Shown: positions 14,575-23,765, counted from the first letter of the stretch. The stretch: DNA of 64,000 bases from Clostridia bacterium (GCA_017936565.1 JAGBFG010000016.1:1-64000); one strand, 5' to 3'. The notes: generated from the sequence alone by a model not told the origin. Translations and numbers: made by a program.

Positions 14575-16116
14575 ATGACAAACTGGCTTGGAAACGCGGT
14601 AGTCTACGAAATCTATCCTCAGTCCTTTTACGACACGAATGGCGATGGCATCGGTGACTTGCGCGGTGTTATTGAAAAGCTCGATTACATAGAGCAATGC
14701 GGCTTCAACGTTATTTGGCTGAACCCTATCAACGAAAGCGCGTTTTTAGACGCTGGGTATGACGTCACCGATTTTTATAAGGTCGCGTCGCGATACGGCA
14801 CAAACGAGGATTATAAGGAGCTGTGCGACAAGGCACACGCAAGAGGAATGCGCGTCCTTTTTGACCTTGTGGCAGGGCACACCTCGGTCTACCATCCGTG
14901 GTTCTTGGAATCGCAAAAGGCAGAAAAGAACGAATTTTCCAACCGCTATATCTGGACGGACGGCGCCTTCGACTACGATGCGGGCATCTCGGGGTACGGT
15001 GAGCGAGACGGAAACTATATCAACAATTTTTTCTGGCATCAGCCCTCGCTCAATTATGGATACGCCCACCCCGACCCCCGCTGCCCCTGGCAGCTGCCTT
15101 GTGACCATCCCGATTGCCGCGCAACCCTTGAAGAGCTTAAAAAAATCATTGGCTTTTGGATGGATTTAGGTATGGACGGCTTCCGTGTTGATATGGCGGC
15201 ATCGCTCATCAAGGGCGATACGGACGGAAGCTATATGCAAGCGCTTTGGAAAGAAGTCAAGGATTATATGCAAGCGAAAAATCCCGAGTGCCTGCTTATA
15301 TCGGAATGGGGCTTCCCGAGGGACGCTATCCATGCACATTTTGACTTGGATTTTCTGCTTCACTCAGGACAAAGCGCCTATACCTCGCTTTTCCGTCACG
15401 AAAAGGGAAGAAATACCACGCGCCTGTTTCTTGGTGACAGCTTCTTCCACCGCGATGGAAAGGGCGATATCAACGAGTACCTTAAAGTCTTTTTACGTGA
15501 TTTGGACGAGATTCGCGGGCGCGGGTACATCGGGCACATCACAGGCAACCACGACATTCCCCGCCTTGCCCACGGCAGAACAGTGCCTGAGGTTAAGTGC
15601 GCGATGACCTTCCTTTTCACGATGCCTGGCGTTCCCTTCGTCTACTACGGTGACGAAATCGGGATGGACTTTATCGAAGGGCTCAAAACAAAGGAAGGCG
15701 GCTATATTCGCACGGGTACGAGAACCCCTATGCAGTGGTGCGAAGGGAAAAACCATGGCTTCTCGGAAAGCGATGCGCCGTATCTGCCCACCGATAGCCG
15801 CAAAGGCGCACCAACCGTCTTAGCGCAGGAAAAGGACGAGGACTCGCTTCTTGCCTTCGTTAAAATGCTCGTGAAGCTGCACAGGGAAACCCCTGCCCTT
15901 TGGGCAGACGCCCCCATTTCCATTCTGAATGCGGGCTATCCCTTTGTATATGAGCGCGCGGCGGAAGACACAACGCTCGTTATCGCCATCAATCCATCCA
16001 GTCGGGAATATGAGCTTCCTCTTGACGCGGGCGAAACTCTCCTCTCACAAAACGCGGCAGTGAAAAACGGCATTCTTAAAATGAAGGGCGTCAGCCTTTT
16101 CATCGGTAAAAAGTAA
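14575..16116 (+). CDS. GH13 alpha-glucosidase-type glycoside hydrolase
   Basis: A 513-residue cytoplasmic enzyme of the alpha-amylase superfamily. It begins with VVYEIYPQSFYDTNGDGIGD (the usual GH13 opening). The catalytic triad is visible: nucleophile D206 in DGFRVD, acid/base E244 in LISEWG, and D327 in GNHD. There is no signal peptide, so it acts on sugars already imported, probably by the preceding MFS carrier. The start at 14575 has AAAGGAG; a longer frame from 14518 lacks one. Specificity could be alpha-1,4/1,6-glucosidase or trehalose/sucrose-related. Confidence 0.88.
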   Translation: MTNWLGNAVVYEIYPQSFYDTNGDGIGDLRGVIEKLDYIEQCGFNVIWLNPINESAFLDAGYDVTDFYKVASRYGTNEDYKELCDKAHARGMRVLFDLVAGHTSVYHPWFLESQKAEKNEFSNRYIWTDGAFDYDAGISGYGERDGNYINNFFWHQPSLNYGYAHPDPRCPWQLPCDHPDCRATLEELKKIIGFWMDLGMDGFRVDMAASLIKGDTDGSYMQALWKEVKDYMQAKNPECLLISEWGFPRDAIHAHFDLDFLLHSGQSAYTSLFRHEKGRNTTRLFLGDSFFHRDGKGDINEYLKVFLRDLDEIRGRGYIGHITGNHDIPRLAHGRTVPEVKCAMTFLFTMPGVPFVYYGDEIGMDFIEGLKTKEGGYIRTGTRTPMQWCEGKNHGFSESDAPYLPTDSRKGAPTVLAQEKDEDSLLAFVKMLVKLHRETPALWADAPISILNAGYPFVYERAAEDTTLVIAINPSSREYELPLDAGETLLSQNAAVKNGILKMKGVSLFIGKK

Positions 16117-16165
16117 AAGGAAGCCGCAACAGCCGAAAGAATTTATCAGCAAAAGAGGATAGAGT

Positions 16166-16900
16166 ATGTGGCAGAATAAAAAGAAAGCCTTGACGTTTAG
16201 CTTTGATGACGGAACCCTGCAAGACAGGCGCCTAGTTGAATTGATGGACAAATACGGCTTGCGCGGAACCTTCAACCTGAATAGCGCCTTTTTGGGCAAG
16301 CGCACCGCAAAAAAAGAGGTAAACGGTCAAACCGTGGACTATTCAAGAGTAAACCCCACCGAAATACAAAGTCTTTACCGCAAGCACGAAATCGCCTCGC
16401 ACACGCTTGCCCACCTTTCGCTTACGGAGCTTTCGGATGAAGGAATCGTCTGGCAGGTTGAGAAAGATAGAAAACTGCTCAGTATCCTTGCAGGATATGA
16501 GGTGGTAGGCTTCGCATACCCTTACGGATGCTATGACGAAAGAGTCTTGCGCGTCTTAAAGGAAAATACGGGAATAAAATACGCAAGAATTGTCGGCGCT
16601 CCCCTTGCCGTCTTTGACAAGGCAAACGAGATAGGCGACCTTATGTGTTATAACCCGACCTTGCACATCTGCCAAACGGATAAAATGATGGAAATGGGTC
16701 GCGCGTTTGTAAGGGCAAAGCCGGAAGAGCCTATTCTGTTCTGTGTTTGGGGGCACGCATACGAGCTTGACGAAGGAAAAGACGTAAGCTGGGAAGACAT
16801 AGAGGCATTCTTTGCGCTCGTTTCAGGGCAAGAGGATATTTTCTACGGAACGAATAGGGAAGTCTTCCTTGGGGATGACTGTCTCTTGGACAAGGATTGA
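16166..16900 (+). CDS. NodB-domain polysaccharide deacetylase, cytoplasmic
   Basis: A 244-residue protein with the carbohydrate esterase 4 fold: LTFSFDDG (catalytic Asp and first metal Asp), EIASHTLAH (metal His pair) and FAYPYGCYDE. Most family members are secreted and act on peptidoglycan or chitin, but this one has no signal peptide, so it should act on a small imported substrate. It lies 49 bases after the GH13 gene, probably in the same transcript. Confidence 0.85.
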   Translation: MWQNKKKALTFSFDDGTLQDRRLVELMDKYGLRGTFNLNSAFLGKRTAKKEVNGQTVDYSRVNPTEIQSLYRKHEIASHTLAHLSLTELSDEGIVWQVEKDRKLLSILAGYEVVGFAYPYGCYDERVLRVLKENTGIKYARIVGAPLAVFDKANEIGDLMCYNPTLHICQTDKMMEMGRAFVRAKPEEPILFCVWGHAYELDEGKDVSWEDIEAFFALVSGQEDIFYGTNREVFLGDDCLLDKD

Positions 16901-16924
16901 TTTGTGTTTTTTTTGTGGTACAGT
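16897..16924 (+). promoter_or_regulatory. possible promoter of the small membrane protein
   Basis: TTGATT (16897-16902), 16 bases, TACAGT (16919-16924), overlapping the 3' end of the deacetylase gene. Confidence 0.4.
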
Positions 16925-16965
16925 AAATACGAAAATCAGCAAAAAACATATATAGGAGAAGAAAA

Positions 16966-17274
16966 ATGGGAAAGAAATCTTCAAGCGGCGGCTCCTTGAT
17001 GGAAGAGCTTGCCTTTTGGGCGGTCATCTTTTTGGCTCTTGTGATGCTTTTAAGCACGGGAGCAAGCCTTCTGCATACGTGGGGAGTTGAAATTCCCTCT
17101 TTGGAAAGTATAATGGGTATTCTGAATAGAATTTCCTTGGCAATCGCTATTGCCATCACCATTTGCTGCTCCTATCGCGCCGCAAGACGCAAGGGAAGAA
17201 AATGGTTTGTCGTTTGGGTTGTGTGCGCTATTTTGGTGGGGCTGTCTTTTGTATTCGGCATCAGTATTCTTTGA
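16966..17274 (+). CDS. small unrecognised membrane protein
   Basis: A 102-residue protein with three hydrophobic segments (about 13-37, 50-68 and 79-100) separated by a basic loop (RAARRKGRK). A ribosome site TAGGAGA precedes the ATG. It is monocistronic, with a hairpin terminator about 60 bases downstream. No function can be assigned. Confidence 0.6.
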   Translation: MGKKSSSGGSLMEELAFWAVIFLALVMLLSTGASLLHTWGVEIPSLESIMGILNRISLAIAIAITICCSYRAARRKGRKWFVVWVVCAILVGLSFVFGISIL

Positions 17275-17331
17275 GGGGATGTCAGATTTGACGAGATCGA
17301 AAAGCCCGAGGAAGTTTTTATAGTACAGCTA

Positions 17332-17370
17332 AGATAAGCCTTTCCGCAAGGAAGGGCTTATCTATTTTAA
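17332..17370 (+). terminator. hairpin terminator in the 17,275-17,623 intergenic region
   Basis: AGATAAGCC (17332-17340)/GGGCTTATCT (17354-17363), with an inner TTCC-GCAA-GGAA. A second stem, GGAGGAAATTC-TTC-GAATTTCTCC, follows at about 17,371-17,394, then ATTTTATT. I see no gene in the rest of this 349-base gap. Confidence 0.6.
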
Positions 17371-17560
17371 GGAGGAAATTCTTCGAATTTCTCCATTTTA
17401 TTAAATTCGGGCTTTTCTACCGCCGTTTCCACCCATTCGCCGTATGAAAATATGCCTTCGGGAAGGAAGCGGCGCTTCTTGCCTAAATCCGCCTATCCCC
17501 TTTGGGCTGTTCTGAAAATCTCCGTTTAAGCCCTTCTTTTGACCGCATAGTGAAAATCGC

Positions 17561-17589
17561 TTGCAAGAGAAAAGAATATATGGTACAAT
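17561..17589 (+). promoter_or_regulatory. promoter of the LytTR-DUF3021 pair
   Basis: TTGCAA (17561-17566), 17 bases, TACAAT (17584-17589). Confidence 0.65.
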
Positions 17590-17623
17590 ATAAACAAACC
17601 TGAAAGAAGGGAAGGAGAACACG

Positions 17624-18058
17624 ATGAAATTCACCCTGCATATCGTTCCTGATGGTGAGGAAGAGGTTATCGTATATGCCAAAGAAAAAAGCGCGCTTTG
17701 CGAAAAAATAAGGCAGACGTGCGAGGAATTTTCCTTGGAAATCGTGGGCTACGGAGAAAAAGAAGCTGTGAAGCTGTCTGCCGAGGAGATTGTTTGCTTC
17801 ACGGTGGAAACCGGAAAGGTGTGGGCAAGAACGGAAAAGGAAATATACGCCGTGAAGCAAAGGCTGTATGTTTTAGAGGAAATGCTCGGCGAGGGCTTTG
17901 TCAAAATCAATCAGTCCTGTCTTGCCAGAATTTCCGCCATCCGTAAATTTGAGTATTCCTTTTCTTGCGCCTTGAAGGTCGTTTTTAAGAACGGATATAC
18001 CGATTATGTTTCCCGCAGATGTATTAAAACGGTAAAAGAAAGGGTGGGCATTGTATGA
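17624..18058 (+). CDS. LytTR-domain DNA-binding regulator
   Basis: A 144-residue regulator without a receiver domain. The C-terminal LytTR fold is marked by LYVLEEMLGEGFVKINQSCLA followed by VFKNGYTDYVSRR, typical of the ten-stranded DNA-binding domain. It overlaps the next gene by 4 bases. Stand-alone LytTR proteins paired with a DUF3021 membrane protein are common in Firmicutes, and the membrane partner is thought to control the regulator. The pair may autoregulate. Confidence 0.85.
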   Translation: MKFTLHIVPDGEEEVIVYAKEKSALCEKIRQTCEEFSLEIVGYGEKEAVKLSAEEIVCFTVETGKVWARTEKEIYAVKQRLYVLEEMLGEGFVKINQSCLARISAIRKFEYSFSCALKVVFKNGYTDYVSRRCIKTVKERVGIV

Positions 18059-18474
18059 ATCAGTACCTTAAAGCGTTTTTTCACAGAGGTCTTGTTTTTG
18101 GCGGCTTTGGGCCCATCGTAACGGGCATTGTGCTTGCCATTATCGCTTGGTCGGGCGTTTCTGTTTCGCTTTCCGCATTGGAAATTCTGGTAATGGTGAT
18201 TTCCACTTATCTTCTTGCCTTTGTACACGCAGGGGCATCCGTCTTCAACCAAATCGAGCATTGGCATATTTCAAAGAGCCTTGCTTGCCATTTTGCCTCG
18301 CTTTACACGGTGTATTCCCTCTGCTATCTTGTCAATGCGTGGATCCCCTTTCATTTGACGGCTTTTCTGATTTTCAGCGGCGTTTTTGCTGTCAGCTATC
18401 TCATTGTCTGGCTTGCGGTCTATATCAGCATCAAAAGAATCAGCGAAAAATTAAATAAAAAAATAGAGCAATGA
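18055..18474 (+). CDS. DUF3021 family membrane protein
   Basis: A 139-residue protein with four predicted transmembrane helices and a basic C-terminal tail (KRISEKLNKK). Size, topology and position directly after a LytTR regulator match the DUF3021 family, which likely acts as membrane inhibitor or sensor for its LytTR partner. Confidence 0.75.
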   Translation: MNQYLKAFFHRGLVFGGFGPIVTGIVLAIIAWSGVSVSLSALEILVMVISTYLLAFVHAGASVFNQIEHWHISKSLACHFASLYTVYSLCYLVNAWIPFHLTAFLIFSGVFAVSYLIVWLAVYISIKRISEKLNKKIEQ

Positions 18475-18519
18475 AAAAAGCGTGATGCCCGCCCTCTCGG
18501 TATGGGTATCACGCTTTTT
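18474..18519. terminator. bidirectional terminator
   Basis: AAAAAGCGTGATGCCC pairs with GGGTATCACGCTTTTT. It separates the DUF3021 gene from the convergent hydrolase gene. Confidence 0.85.
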
Positions 18520-18520
18520 C

Positions 18521-19525
18521 TTACTGTTTTTTGGAAGCTTCCGTTTTCTTTTTTGGTTTGCCGTCATATTTTTTCCAAAAGCTCTTAACGAGTGTCTCGT
18601 ATTTGTCCTTTTCCACCCAGTAGCTCAGTCCGTGCTCTGCCCCCGGTACTATCAAAAGCTCCTTGGGAGAGGTGCAAGCCATATAATTGCGGTATGTCAT
18701 CGTCACAGGCACAAATTTGTCTGCCGTGCCGTGAACAAATAAAACGGGAACGTTTGCTTCCCGCAGAGCGTCCTCGCAGGAATAGCAGGATTCCTTGTTG
18801 GTAATCCTTTGATATGCCTTGTCCACCTTTGCCGCGACAAAGCCGTAGGGCACGTGTAAATTGTTTTCCGCCACGTAACGCCAAATGTCCTTGGGCGAGG
18901 TGAAGCCGCAATCCGCCATAATGCCCTTGACGCTTGGCGGAAAGGGAAAGTCTGCCGCCATCAAAACGGTGGTCGCTCCCATAGAAACGCCCGCCAGATA
19001 AATGGGTAGGGTGCCGTTTGTTCTCTCGTTTATATATTGCACCCACTTGAAGCAGTCAAAGCGCTCCAAGGGTCCAAAGCCCATATAGTCACCGCCGCTT
19101 GCGTTTTGCCCCCGTTGCTCCGCATACAGCACCGAGCAATCGTTTTCGTGCCAGAAGGACGCAATGCCGCAAAAATCTCTGTTCCAAGCGGAGCGCCACC
19201 CGTGCATCGCCAAAATAATTCTCTTGGGACTTTTGGCGTTATAAATATGCCCGACCAAATGAATGCCGTCATCGGCTGTGATGGTAACCGTCTCGCTCGC
19301 CTGCTCCTCTAAACGCAGAGCAAGCGCCTTTACCTCTTCCATTTTTTCGCTATGCTCTTCCGAGCCGCTGGCTTTCGTTTGTCCTTTGCTTATTTTCGGG
19401 GGCAGCTTTCTCTCCATCGCAAGCCCCGTCATCACGTCAACCAGCTTTCGCTGAACGGTTTTCAAGCCAACAGCACCAATTCCAATGCCTATGCCCGTCA
19501 GAAGCGCTTTCATACCTGTTTTCAT
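18521..19525 (-). CDS. membrane-anchored alpha/beta hydrolase
   Basis: A 334-residue serine hydrolase. An N-terminal hydrophobic, Gly-rich helix (about 8-25) anchors or exports it. The catalytic triad is visible: Ser in GVSMGA, Asp in HGTADKFVP and His in GAEHGLSY, with the oxyanion segment AMHGWRSAWN. This matches the YqkD-like family of Firmicutes esterases; the substrate is unknown. It lies 32 bases after the zinc-ribbon protein gene, probably in one transcript. A lysine-rich tail ends the protein. Confidence 0.82.
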   Translation of the reverse strand: MKTGMKALLTGIGIGIGAVGLKTVQRKLVDVMTGLAMERKLPPKISKGQTKASGSEEHSEKMEEVKALALRLEEQASETVTITADDGIHLVGHIYNAKSPKRIILAMHGWRSAWNRDFCGIASFWHENDCSVLYAEQRGQNASGGDYMGFGPLERFDCFKWVQYINERTNGTLPIYLAGVSMGATTVLMAADFPFPPSVKGIMADCGFTSPKDIWRYVAENNLHVPYGFVAAKVDKAYQRITNKESCYSCEDALREANVPVLFVHGTADKFVPVTMTYRNYMACTSPKELLIVPGAEHGLSYWVEKDKYETLVKSFWKKYDGKPKKKTEASKKQ

Positions 19526-19557
19526 CGGTCATATTCCTTTCTTTCGTTGGTTAGTTA

Positions 19558-19971
19558 TCAGGTTTTTTTAGTGAGGTCGTTTTTGCATTTCGGGCAATGT
19601 ATGATAATAAAGCCCTTTCCCTTAGGCACACGAAGCACCGCCCCACAGGTGCACTTGAAATATCGGTGTGTCTTGCGGTCACGCCATTTGTTTTTCTGTA
19701 AGGCGGAGAACCCCTTGATTTTTCCTAAAAATCTCTCATAAGCCAAGCCCTCTTTTTGCCTTTTGGGAATGTTGCGAGAAAAGGTGCGAAACAGCGCCAA
19801 AAGCAAAAGCAGGGAATATATAAGCAAAAGGGGAATTCTCCAAACAAACATAGAAACAAAGCAAATCAAAAGCGAGAGCCAACACATATGCAAGGAGAGC
19901 TTGTCCTGCCCGTATCGCCCCATCATAAATGCTTGGTATTTCATAGCCAAGCGCCCTAAAAAATCGCGCAT
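19558..19971 (-). CDS. membrane protein with C-terminal zinc ribbon
   Basis: A 137-residue protein with two adjacent membrane helices (about 28-64), a basic linker and a C-terminal zinc-ribbon-like pair: CTCG and CPKC around residues 107-130, spaced as in rubredoxin-type knuckles. It is similar to small uncharacterised Clostridia proteins found in many genomes. No function assigned. It heads a two-gene unit with the hydrolase. Confidence 0.65.
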   Translation of the reverse strand: MRDFLGRLAMKYQAFMMGRYGQDKLSLHMCWLSLLICFVSMFVWRIPLLLIYSLLLLLALFRTFSRNIPKRQKEGLAYERFLGKIKGFSALQKNKWRDRKTHRYFKCTCGAVLRVPKGKGFIIIHCPKCKNDLTKKT

Positions 19972-20065
19972 TTTTTCTTCTTTCTTTTTTTGAAATCAAT
20001 CCTTTTGTATACAGTATTGTAGCACCGTAAAATGAATATTATGTGAATATGGGCGGGAAATATTG

Positions 20066-20120
20066 AAAAAAAGGGGCTGAGTGAATGACTCAGCCCCACG
20101 GCATTTTGTGCCAATAAAGA
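20066..20120 (-). terminator. intrinsic terminator of the aromatic operon; dispersed repeat copy 2
   Basis: Read on the minus strand: TTTATTGGCA-CAAAA-TGCC, then GGGGCTGAG/CTCAGCCCC and seven T. It is the inverted copy of 4,869-4,920; the small hairpin loop differs while both stems are conserved. Confidence 0.85.
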
Positions 20121-20132
20121 TGCAAAGGACAA

Positions 20133-20156
20133 GGGCTGTCTTAATAAAGACAGCCC
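20133..20156 (-). terminator. first hairpin after aroF
   Basis: GGGCTGTC/GACAGCCC with an AT-only loop, six bases after the aroF stop. Similar to the hairpin at 7,983-8,005. Confidence 0.5.
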
Positions 20157-20162
20157 AAAAAA

Positions 20163-21194
20163 TTATCTCAAATCGGCAAGCTCGTAAATCAAGCGTTCCG
20201 TTTTCTCCCAGCCAAGGCAGGGGTCGGTGATGGATTTTCCGTAAATATCTCCGTCGGGCTTCTGGCAGCCGTCCTCTAAATACGATTCAATCATCATTCC
20301 CTTGACAAGCCTGTGAATCTGGTCGGAATGACGGGTGCTGTGGAGAATTTCCTTGGCAATGCGGGGCTGTTGGTCCCACTTTTTGCCCGAGTTTGAGTGA
20401 TTGGTGTCAACGATGACAGCGGGATTGGCAAGCCCGCTCTTCGCGTAAAGCTCGCACAGATGCTGCATATCCTCGTAGTGATAGTTGGCATAGGCGTTGC
20501 CGAGTCTGTCCACGTAGCCGCGCAGAATGGCGTGCGCCAAGGGGTTGCCCTTGCTCTCCACTTCCCAGCCCGAGTATACGAAGGTATGGGGATGCTGGGC
20601 GGCGGTGATGGAATTCATCATAACCGAAAGGTCGCCGCTGGTGGGGTTTTTCATACCGACAGGCATCTGTAAGCCGCTGGCGGTTAAGCGATGCAGCTGG
20701 TTTTCCACCGAGCGCGCGCCAACGGCAACATAGGAAAGCACGTCGCCAAGATACTTGTGATTTTCAGGGTAGAGCATCTCATCGGCGCAGGAGAAGCCTG
20801 TTTTTGTCATCGCCTTCACGTGAAGCTTACGGATAGAAATAACGCCCTTTAACATATTGGGAGAGCTGTTGGGGTCAGGCTGGTGGAACATTCCCTTGTA
20901 GCCGTCACCCGTGGTACGTGGCTTGTTGGTGTAAATACGGGGGATAATCAGAATTTTATCCGCCACCTTGTCCTGAACCTCGCGCAGACGGTAAATGTAT
21001 TCTAAAACCGAGTCCTCACGGTCTGCGGAACAGGGACCGATGACGAGAATCAGCTTGTCGCTTTTTCCCGTGAAGATATCCTCTATCTCTTGGTCTCTTT
21101 CTGCCTTCTGCTTTTTCATCTCCTCGGTGATGGGATACATCGCCATAATCTCCTCAACGCTGGGAAGCTGGCGCTTAAAGGTCATATTTAACAT
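20163..21194 (-). CDS. aroF: 3-deoxy-7-phosphoheptulonate synthase, class I (AroF/G type)
   Basis: A 343-residue enzyme that condenses phosphoenolpyruvate and erythrose-4-phosphate, the committing step of the shikimate pathway. The class I-alpha signatures GPCSADREDS and PRTTGDGYKG are present, with VDTNHSNSGKKWDQQ near the C-terminus supplying metal and substrate residues. Length matches the E. coli type (about 350). It is the last gene of the operon, although it catalyses the first step. Confidence 0.95.
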   Translation of the reverse strand: MLNMTFKRQLPSVEEIMAMYPITEEMKKQKAERDQEIEDIFTGKSDKLILVIGPCSADREDSVLEYIYRLREVQDKVADKILIIPRIYTNKPRTTGDGYKGMFHQPDPNSSPNMLKGVISIRKLHVKAMTKTGFSCADEMLYPENHKYLGDVLSYVAVGARSVENQLHRLTASGLQMPVGMKNPTSGDLSVMMNSITAAQHPHTFVYSGWEVESKGNPLAHAILRGYVDRLGNAYANYHYEDMQHLCELYAKSGLANPAVIVDTNHSNSGKKWDQQPRIAKEILHSTRHSDQIHRLVKGMMIESYLEDGCQKPDGDIYGKSITDPCLGWEKTERLIYELADLR

Positions 21195-21218
21195 ATTTTA
21201 TCATCCTTTCGGTTGTTA

Positions 21219-22082
21219 TTATCGGTTTGTTTTTTTATCAAAAAAGGTGCGGCGCTCTGTGGAAAGCCGCATCATTTCCCGAAGCGACTCTTGGTCATCC
21301 TCGGCAATGGCATCTCGCATTTTCGCAAACTGCTCCGAAAACAGATCCATCTGTGCCAAAAGCGCCTTTTTGTTCAAGAGAAAAAGCTCGCTCCACATTT
21401 CGTCGTTGATTTTAGCGATGCGGGTCAGATCTCGGAAGGAGTCGCCCGTATAACGCGCCAGATGCTCGGCATCCTTGCAGTCCATTAAAGAAACGGCAAT
21501 GCAGTGTGTCAGCTGGGAAAGAAACCCTATCATTTCATCGTGCTTCTCGGGAGAGAGAACGGAAACGGTGGAAAAGCCGAGGGTTTTTCCAATCTCTATG
21601 CAGGTGTCTATCGCCTCTTGCGTGTTCTTCTCGGTGGGCGTTACAATGTAATTGGCGCCCCTGAACATCTCGGTGTTGGCGTTCTCAATACCCGAGGCCT
21701 CTCGCCCCGCCATAGGGTGCGCGCCGATATACTCCAAATCCTCGCGCAAAAGCGCCTGCAGGTCCTCGGCAATGGCACCCTTGACGCCTGTGACGTCGGT
21801 TAAAAGTCGCCCCTTGGGAATAAGGTGCTGGTATTGCTTCACCCATTCTGTAAAAATGTGCGGATAGAGGGCAAAAATCAAAATGTCATACTTGCCGATA
21901 AGGTCCGCCTTGGGCTCGCTTTGCCCCTCTTGTATAAAGCCCTTTTCCAAGGCATAGGCGAGGGATGACTCCTTTTTTTCAATTGCTCCCACAAAATAAC
22001 CCTTTTCCGTGAAAGCGCGGGCGTAGCTTCCGCCCATCAGTCCTAAGCCAATGATTAAAATTTTGTTTTTCTTATCAAGCAT
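21219..22082 (-). CDS. tyrA: prephenate dehydrogenase
   Basis: A 287-residue NAD-dependent enzyme converting prephenate to 4-hydroxyphenylpyruvate (tyrosine branch). It has a Rossmann motif GLGLMGGS (12-19), the family loop GAHPMAGRE and the helix EKHDEMIGFLSQLTH with catalytic His. It is monofunctional, with no chorismate mutase or ACT domain, so tyrosine feedback must come from elsewhere. It overlaps aroA by 8 bases. Confidence 0.93.
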   Translation of the reverse strand: MLDKKNKILIIGLGLMGGSYARAFTEKGYFVGAIEKKESSLAYALEKGFIQEGQSEPKADLIGKYDILIFALYPHIFTEWVKQYQHLIPKGRLLTDVTGVKGAIAEDLQALLREDLEYIGAHPMAGREASGIENANTEMFRGANYIVTPTEKNTQEAIDTCIEIGKTLGFSTVSVLSPEKHDEMIGFLSQLTHCIAVSLMDCKDAEHLARYTGDSFRDLTRIAKINDEMWSELFLLNKKALLAQMDLFSEQFAKMRDAIAEDDQESLREMMRLSTERRTFFDKKTNR

Positions 22083-23277
22083 TTTTCGTTACCTTTATAT
22101 GCAGTTGTTCTAAAACCTCAAAAAAGTCGGGATAGCTTTTGCCAACCGCTTCCGCCCCTTCGATTTCTCCGCCAAAACAAGTGGCAAGCAGAGATAAGGA
22201 CATAGCGATACGGTGGTCGTTATGACTGCAAAAGGGAAGTGTGGGCGCGTGAACGGCAGAGGGGAAAACGGTGAAGGTGTCCTCTTCTTGCCTTGACACA
22301 GCGCCGATTTTTTCAAGCTCCTGTTGCATAACACCAACGCGGTCACTTTCCTTGATTTTGAGTCGCCCAACGCCCTTGAATACACCCCCGTTTTTAACGG
22401 AAGCCAGAGCAAAGAGCAAGGGCCCCAAATCGGGGCAGTCGCGCAAATCAAGTATAGGGGAAGGGCGCTCTAACTCCTCTAAAAGAGAAAGAAAAACACG
22501 GTCTCCCTGAATGCTGTCCTGCTTCATACCCTCAACCGTTACCCTTCCGCCCAAGGTGTTGAGTCCGTAAAGGAAGGCGGCGTTTGACCAATCCCCCTCG
22601 GTATATACCTCTTTTGGCGTGTAGGCTTGTTTGCCGCGGATAAAGAAGCGGTTTTCTTCGGTTTCTTCAATGGAAATACCAAAGGTCTTTAAGGCGTCAA
22701 GCGTGATGTCTATATAAGAGCGGCTCTCCACTGGCGGCAGCACGGTAAGGACACTGTCACCCACTAACAAGGGAAGAGCAAAGAAAAGTCCGCTGATGAA
22801 CTGACTGCTCACATCACCCCTAAGGGTGTATTCCCCCGCGGTCAGCTTGCCCTCTACCCGTAAAGACGCGCTCTCCTTGTGGAAGGTGATGCCCTTTGGT
22901 GTGAGCACATCCTCATAAACGGAAACCCCTCTTTCAAAAAGCCTTGGCGTTCCCGTAAACAAAGCGCTCTCTCCCAAGGTTAAGGCAAGGGGTAAGAAAA
23001 AGCGAAGCGTGCTTCCGCTTTCAAGGCAAGGAAACACGAAGCAGCCACCTTCCTTTTGCCCCTTGATAAGGACGGTGTCGCCTTCCTTTTGGTAGGCGAT
23101 GCCAAGGGCAGAAACGCAGCCGAGCGTTGCCTTCATATCGTGGCTCTCGGAAACCCCGTGAACCACGCCGCCCTCGCCCGAGAGCGCCGCCGCAATCAAA
23201 TAGCGGTGAGCAAAGCTCTTGGAAGGGGGGGCGGAAACGGCGCCGTATGCCTTTCCCTTTTCTATTCTGACGGTCAT
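22075..23277 (-). CDS. aroA: 3-phosphoshikimate 1-carboxyvinyltransferase (EPSP synthase)
   Basis: A 400-residue enzyme joining phosphoenolpyruvate to shikimate-3-phosphate. Motifs seen: PPSKSFAHR at the N-terminus, SGSTLRF, the DCPDLGP loop with the catalytic Asp, KESDR, and HNDHRIAMS. The ATG at 23277 is chosen over a TTG 12 bases upstream, because the AAAGGG site would touch the TTG. Confidence 0.95.
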   Translation of the reverse strand: MTVRIEKGKAYGAVSAPPSKSFAHRYLIAAALSGEGGVVHGVSESHDMKATLGCVSALGIAYQKEGDTVLIKGQKEGGCFVFPCLESGSTLRFFLPLALTLGESALFTGTPRLFERGVSVYEDVLTPKGITFHKESASLRVEGKLTAGEYTLRGDVSSQFISGLFFALPLLVGDSVLTVLPPVESRSYIDITLDALKTFGISIEETEENRFFIRGKQAYTPKEVYTEGDWSNAAFLYGLNTLGGRVTVEGMKQDSIQGDRVFLSLLEELERPSPILDLRDCPDLGPLLFALASVKNGGVFKGVGRLKIKESDRVGVMQQELEKIGAVSRQEEDTFTVFPSAVHAPTLPFCSHNDHRIAMSLSLLATCFGGEIEGAEAVGKSYPDFFEVLEQLHIKVTKNA

Positions 23278-23321
23278 TTTTATAACCAACCCTTTCTTTT
23301 CGTATAAGGTCTGAAATTTTT

Positions 23322-23765
23322 TCAGCCTTTTTTCTCCAAGAGCGAAATTAACATATCCATAGCCTCAATATAGCCTAAAAATCCCTTTCCCATCACTCTG
23401 CCGCTTGCAACCTCTCCGATATAGCTGACTTGGCGGAAAGACTCTCTTTTGCTTACGTCGGAAATATGCACCTCGACGGTTGGAATGCCCCCCCCCTTGA
23501 CGGCGTCCGCAATGGCAACGCTTGTGTGGGTATAAGCGGCGGGATTAAAAACAATGCCGTCCACCTTGTCAAAATAAGCCTTTTGAATGGCGTCCACCAG
23601 CTCTCCCTCGTGGTTGGATTGAAGGAAGGAAACCGAAACGCCCCGTTTTTTTGCGTGCTCCTTTATCAGAGAAACCAAATACTCATAGGTTTCCTTTCCG
23701 TAAATGTCAGGCTCACGAATGCCAAGCATATTGATGTTCGGTCCGTTGAGAATTAAAAATTTCAT
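23322..23765 (-). CDS. aroQ: 3-dehydroquinate dehydratase, type II
   Basis: A 147-residue type II enzyme. LILNGPNINMLGIREPDIYG is the signature opening with the catalytic Tyr. QSNHEGELVD, FNPAAYTHTSVAI and EVHISDVSKRE follow in order. It converts 3-dehydroquinate to 3-dehydroshikimate. It lies between aroA and the aroE/aroK fusion. Confidence 0.96.
   Translation of the reverse strand: MKFLILNGPNINMLGIREPDIYGKETYEYLVSLIKEHAKKRGVSVSFLQSNHEGELVDAIQKAYFDKVDGIVFNPAAYTHTSVAIADAVKGGGIPTVEVHISDVSKRESFRQVSYIGEVASGRVMGKGFLGYIEAMDMLISLLEKKG

Noticed and set aside
17401..17682. A 93-codon minus-strand frame in the intergenic gap before the LytTR gene
   Set aside because: It overlaps the LytTR promoter and start, has no ribosome site, and its composition is not protein-like.
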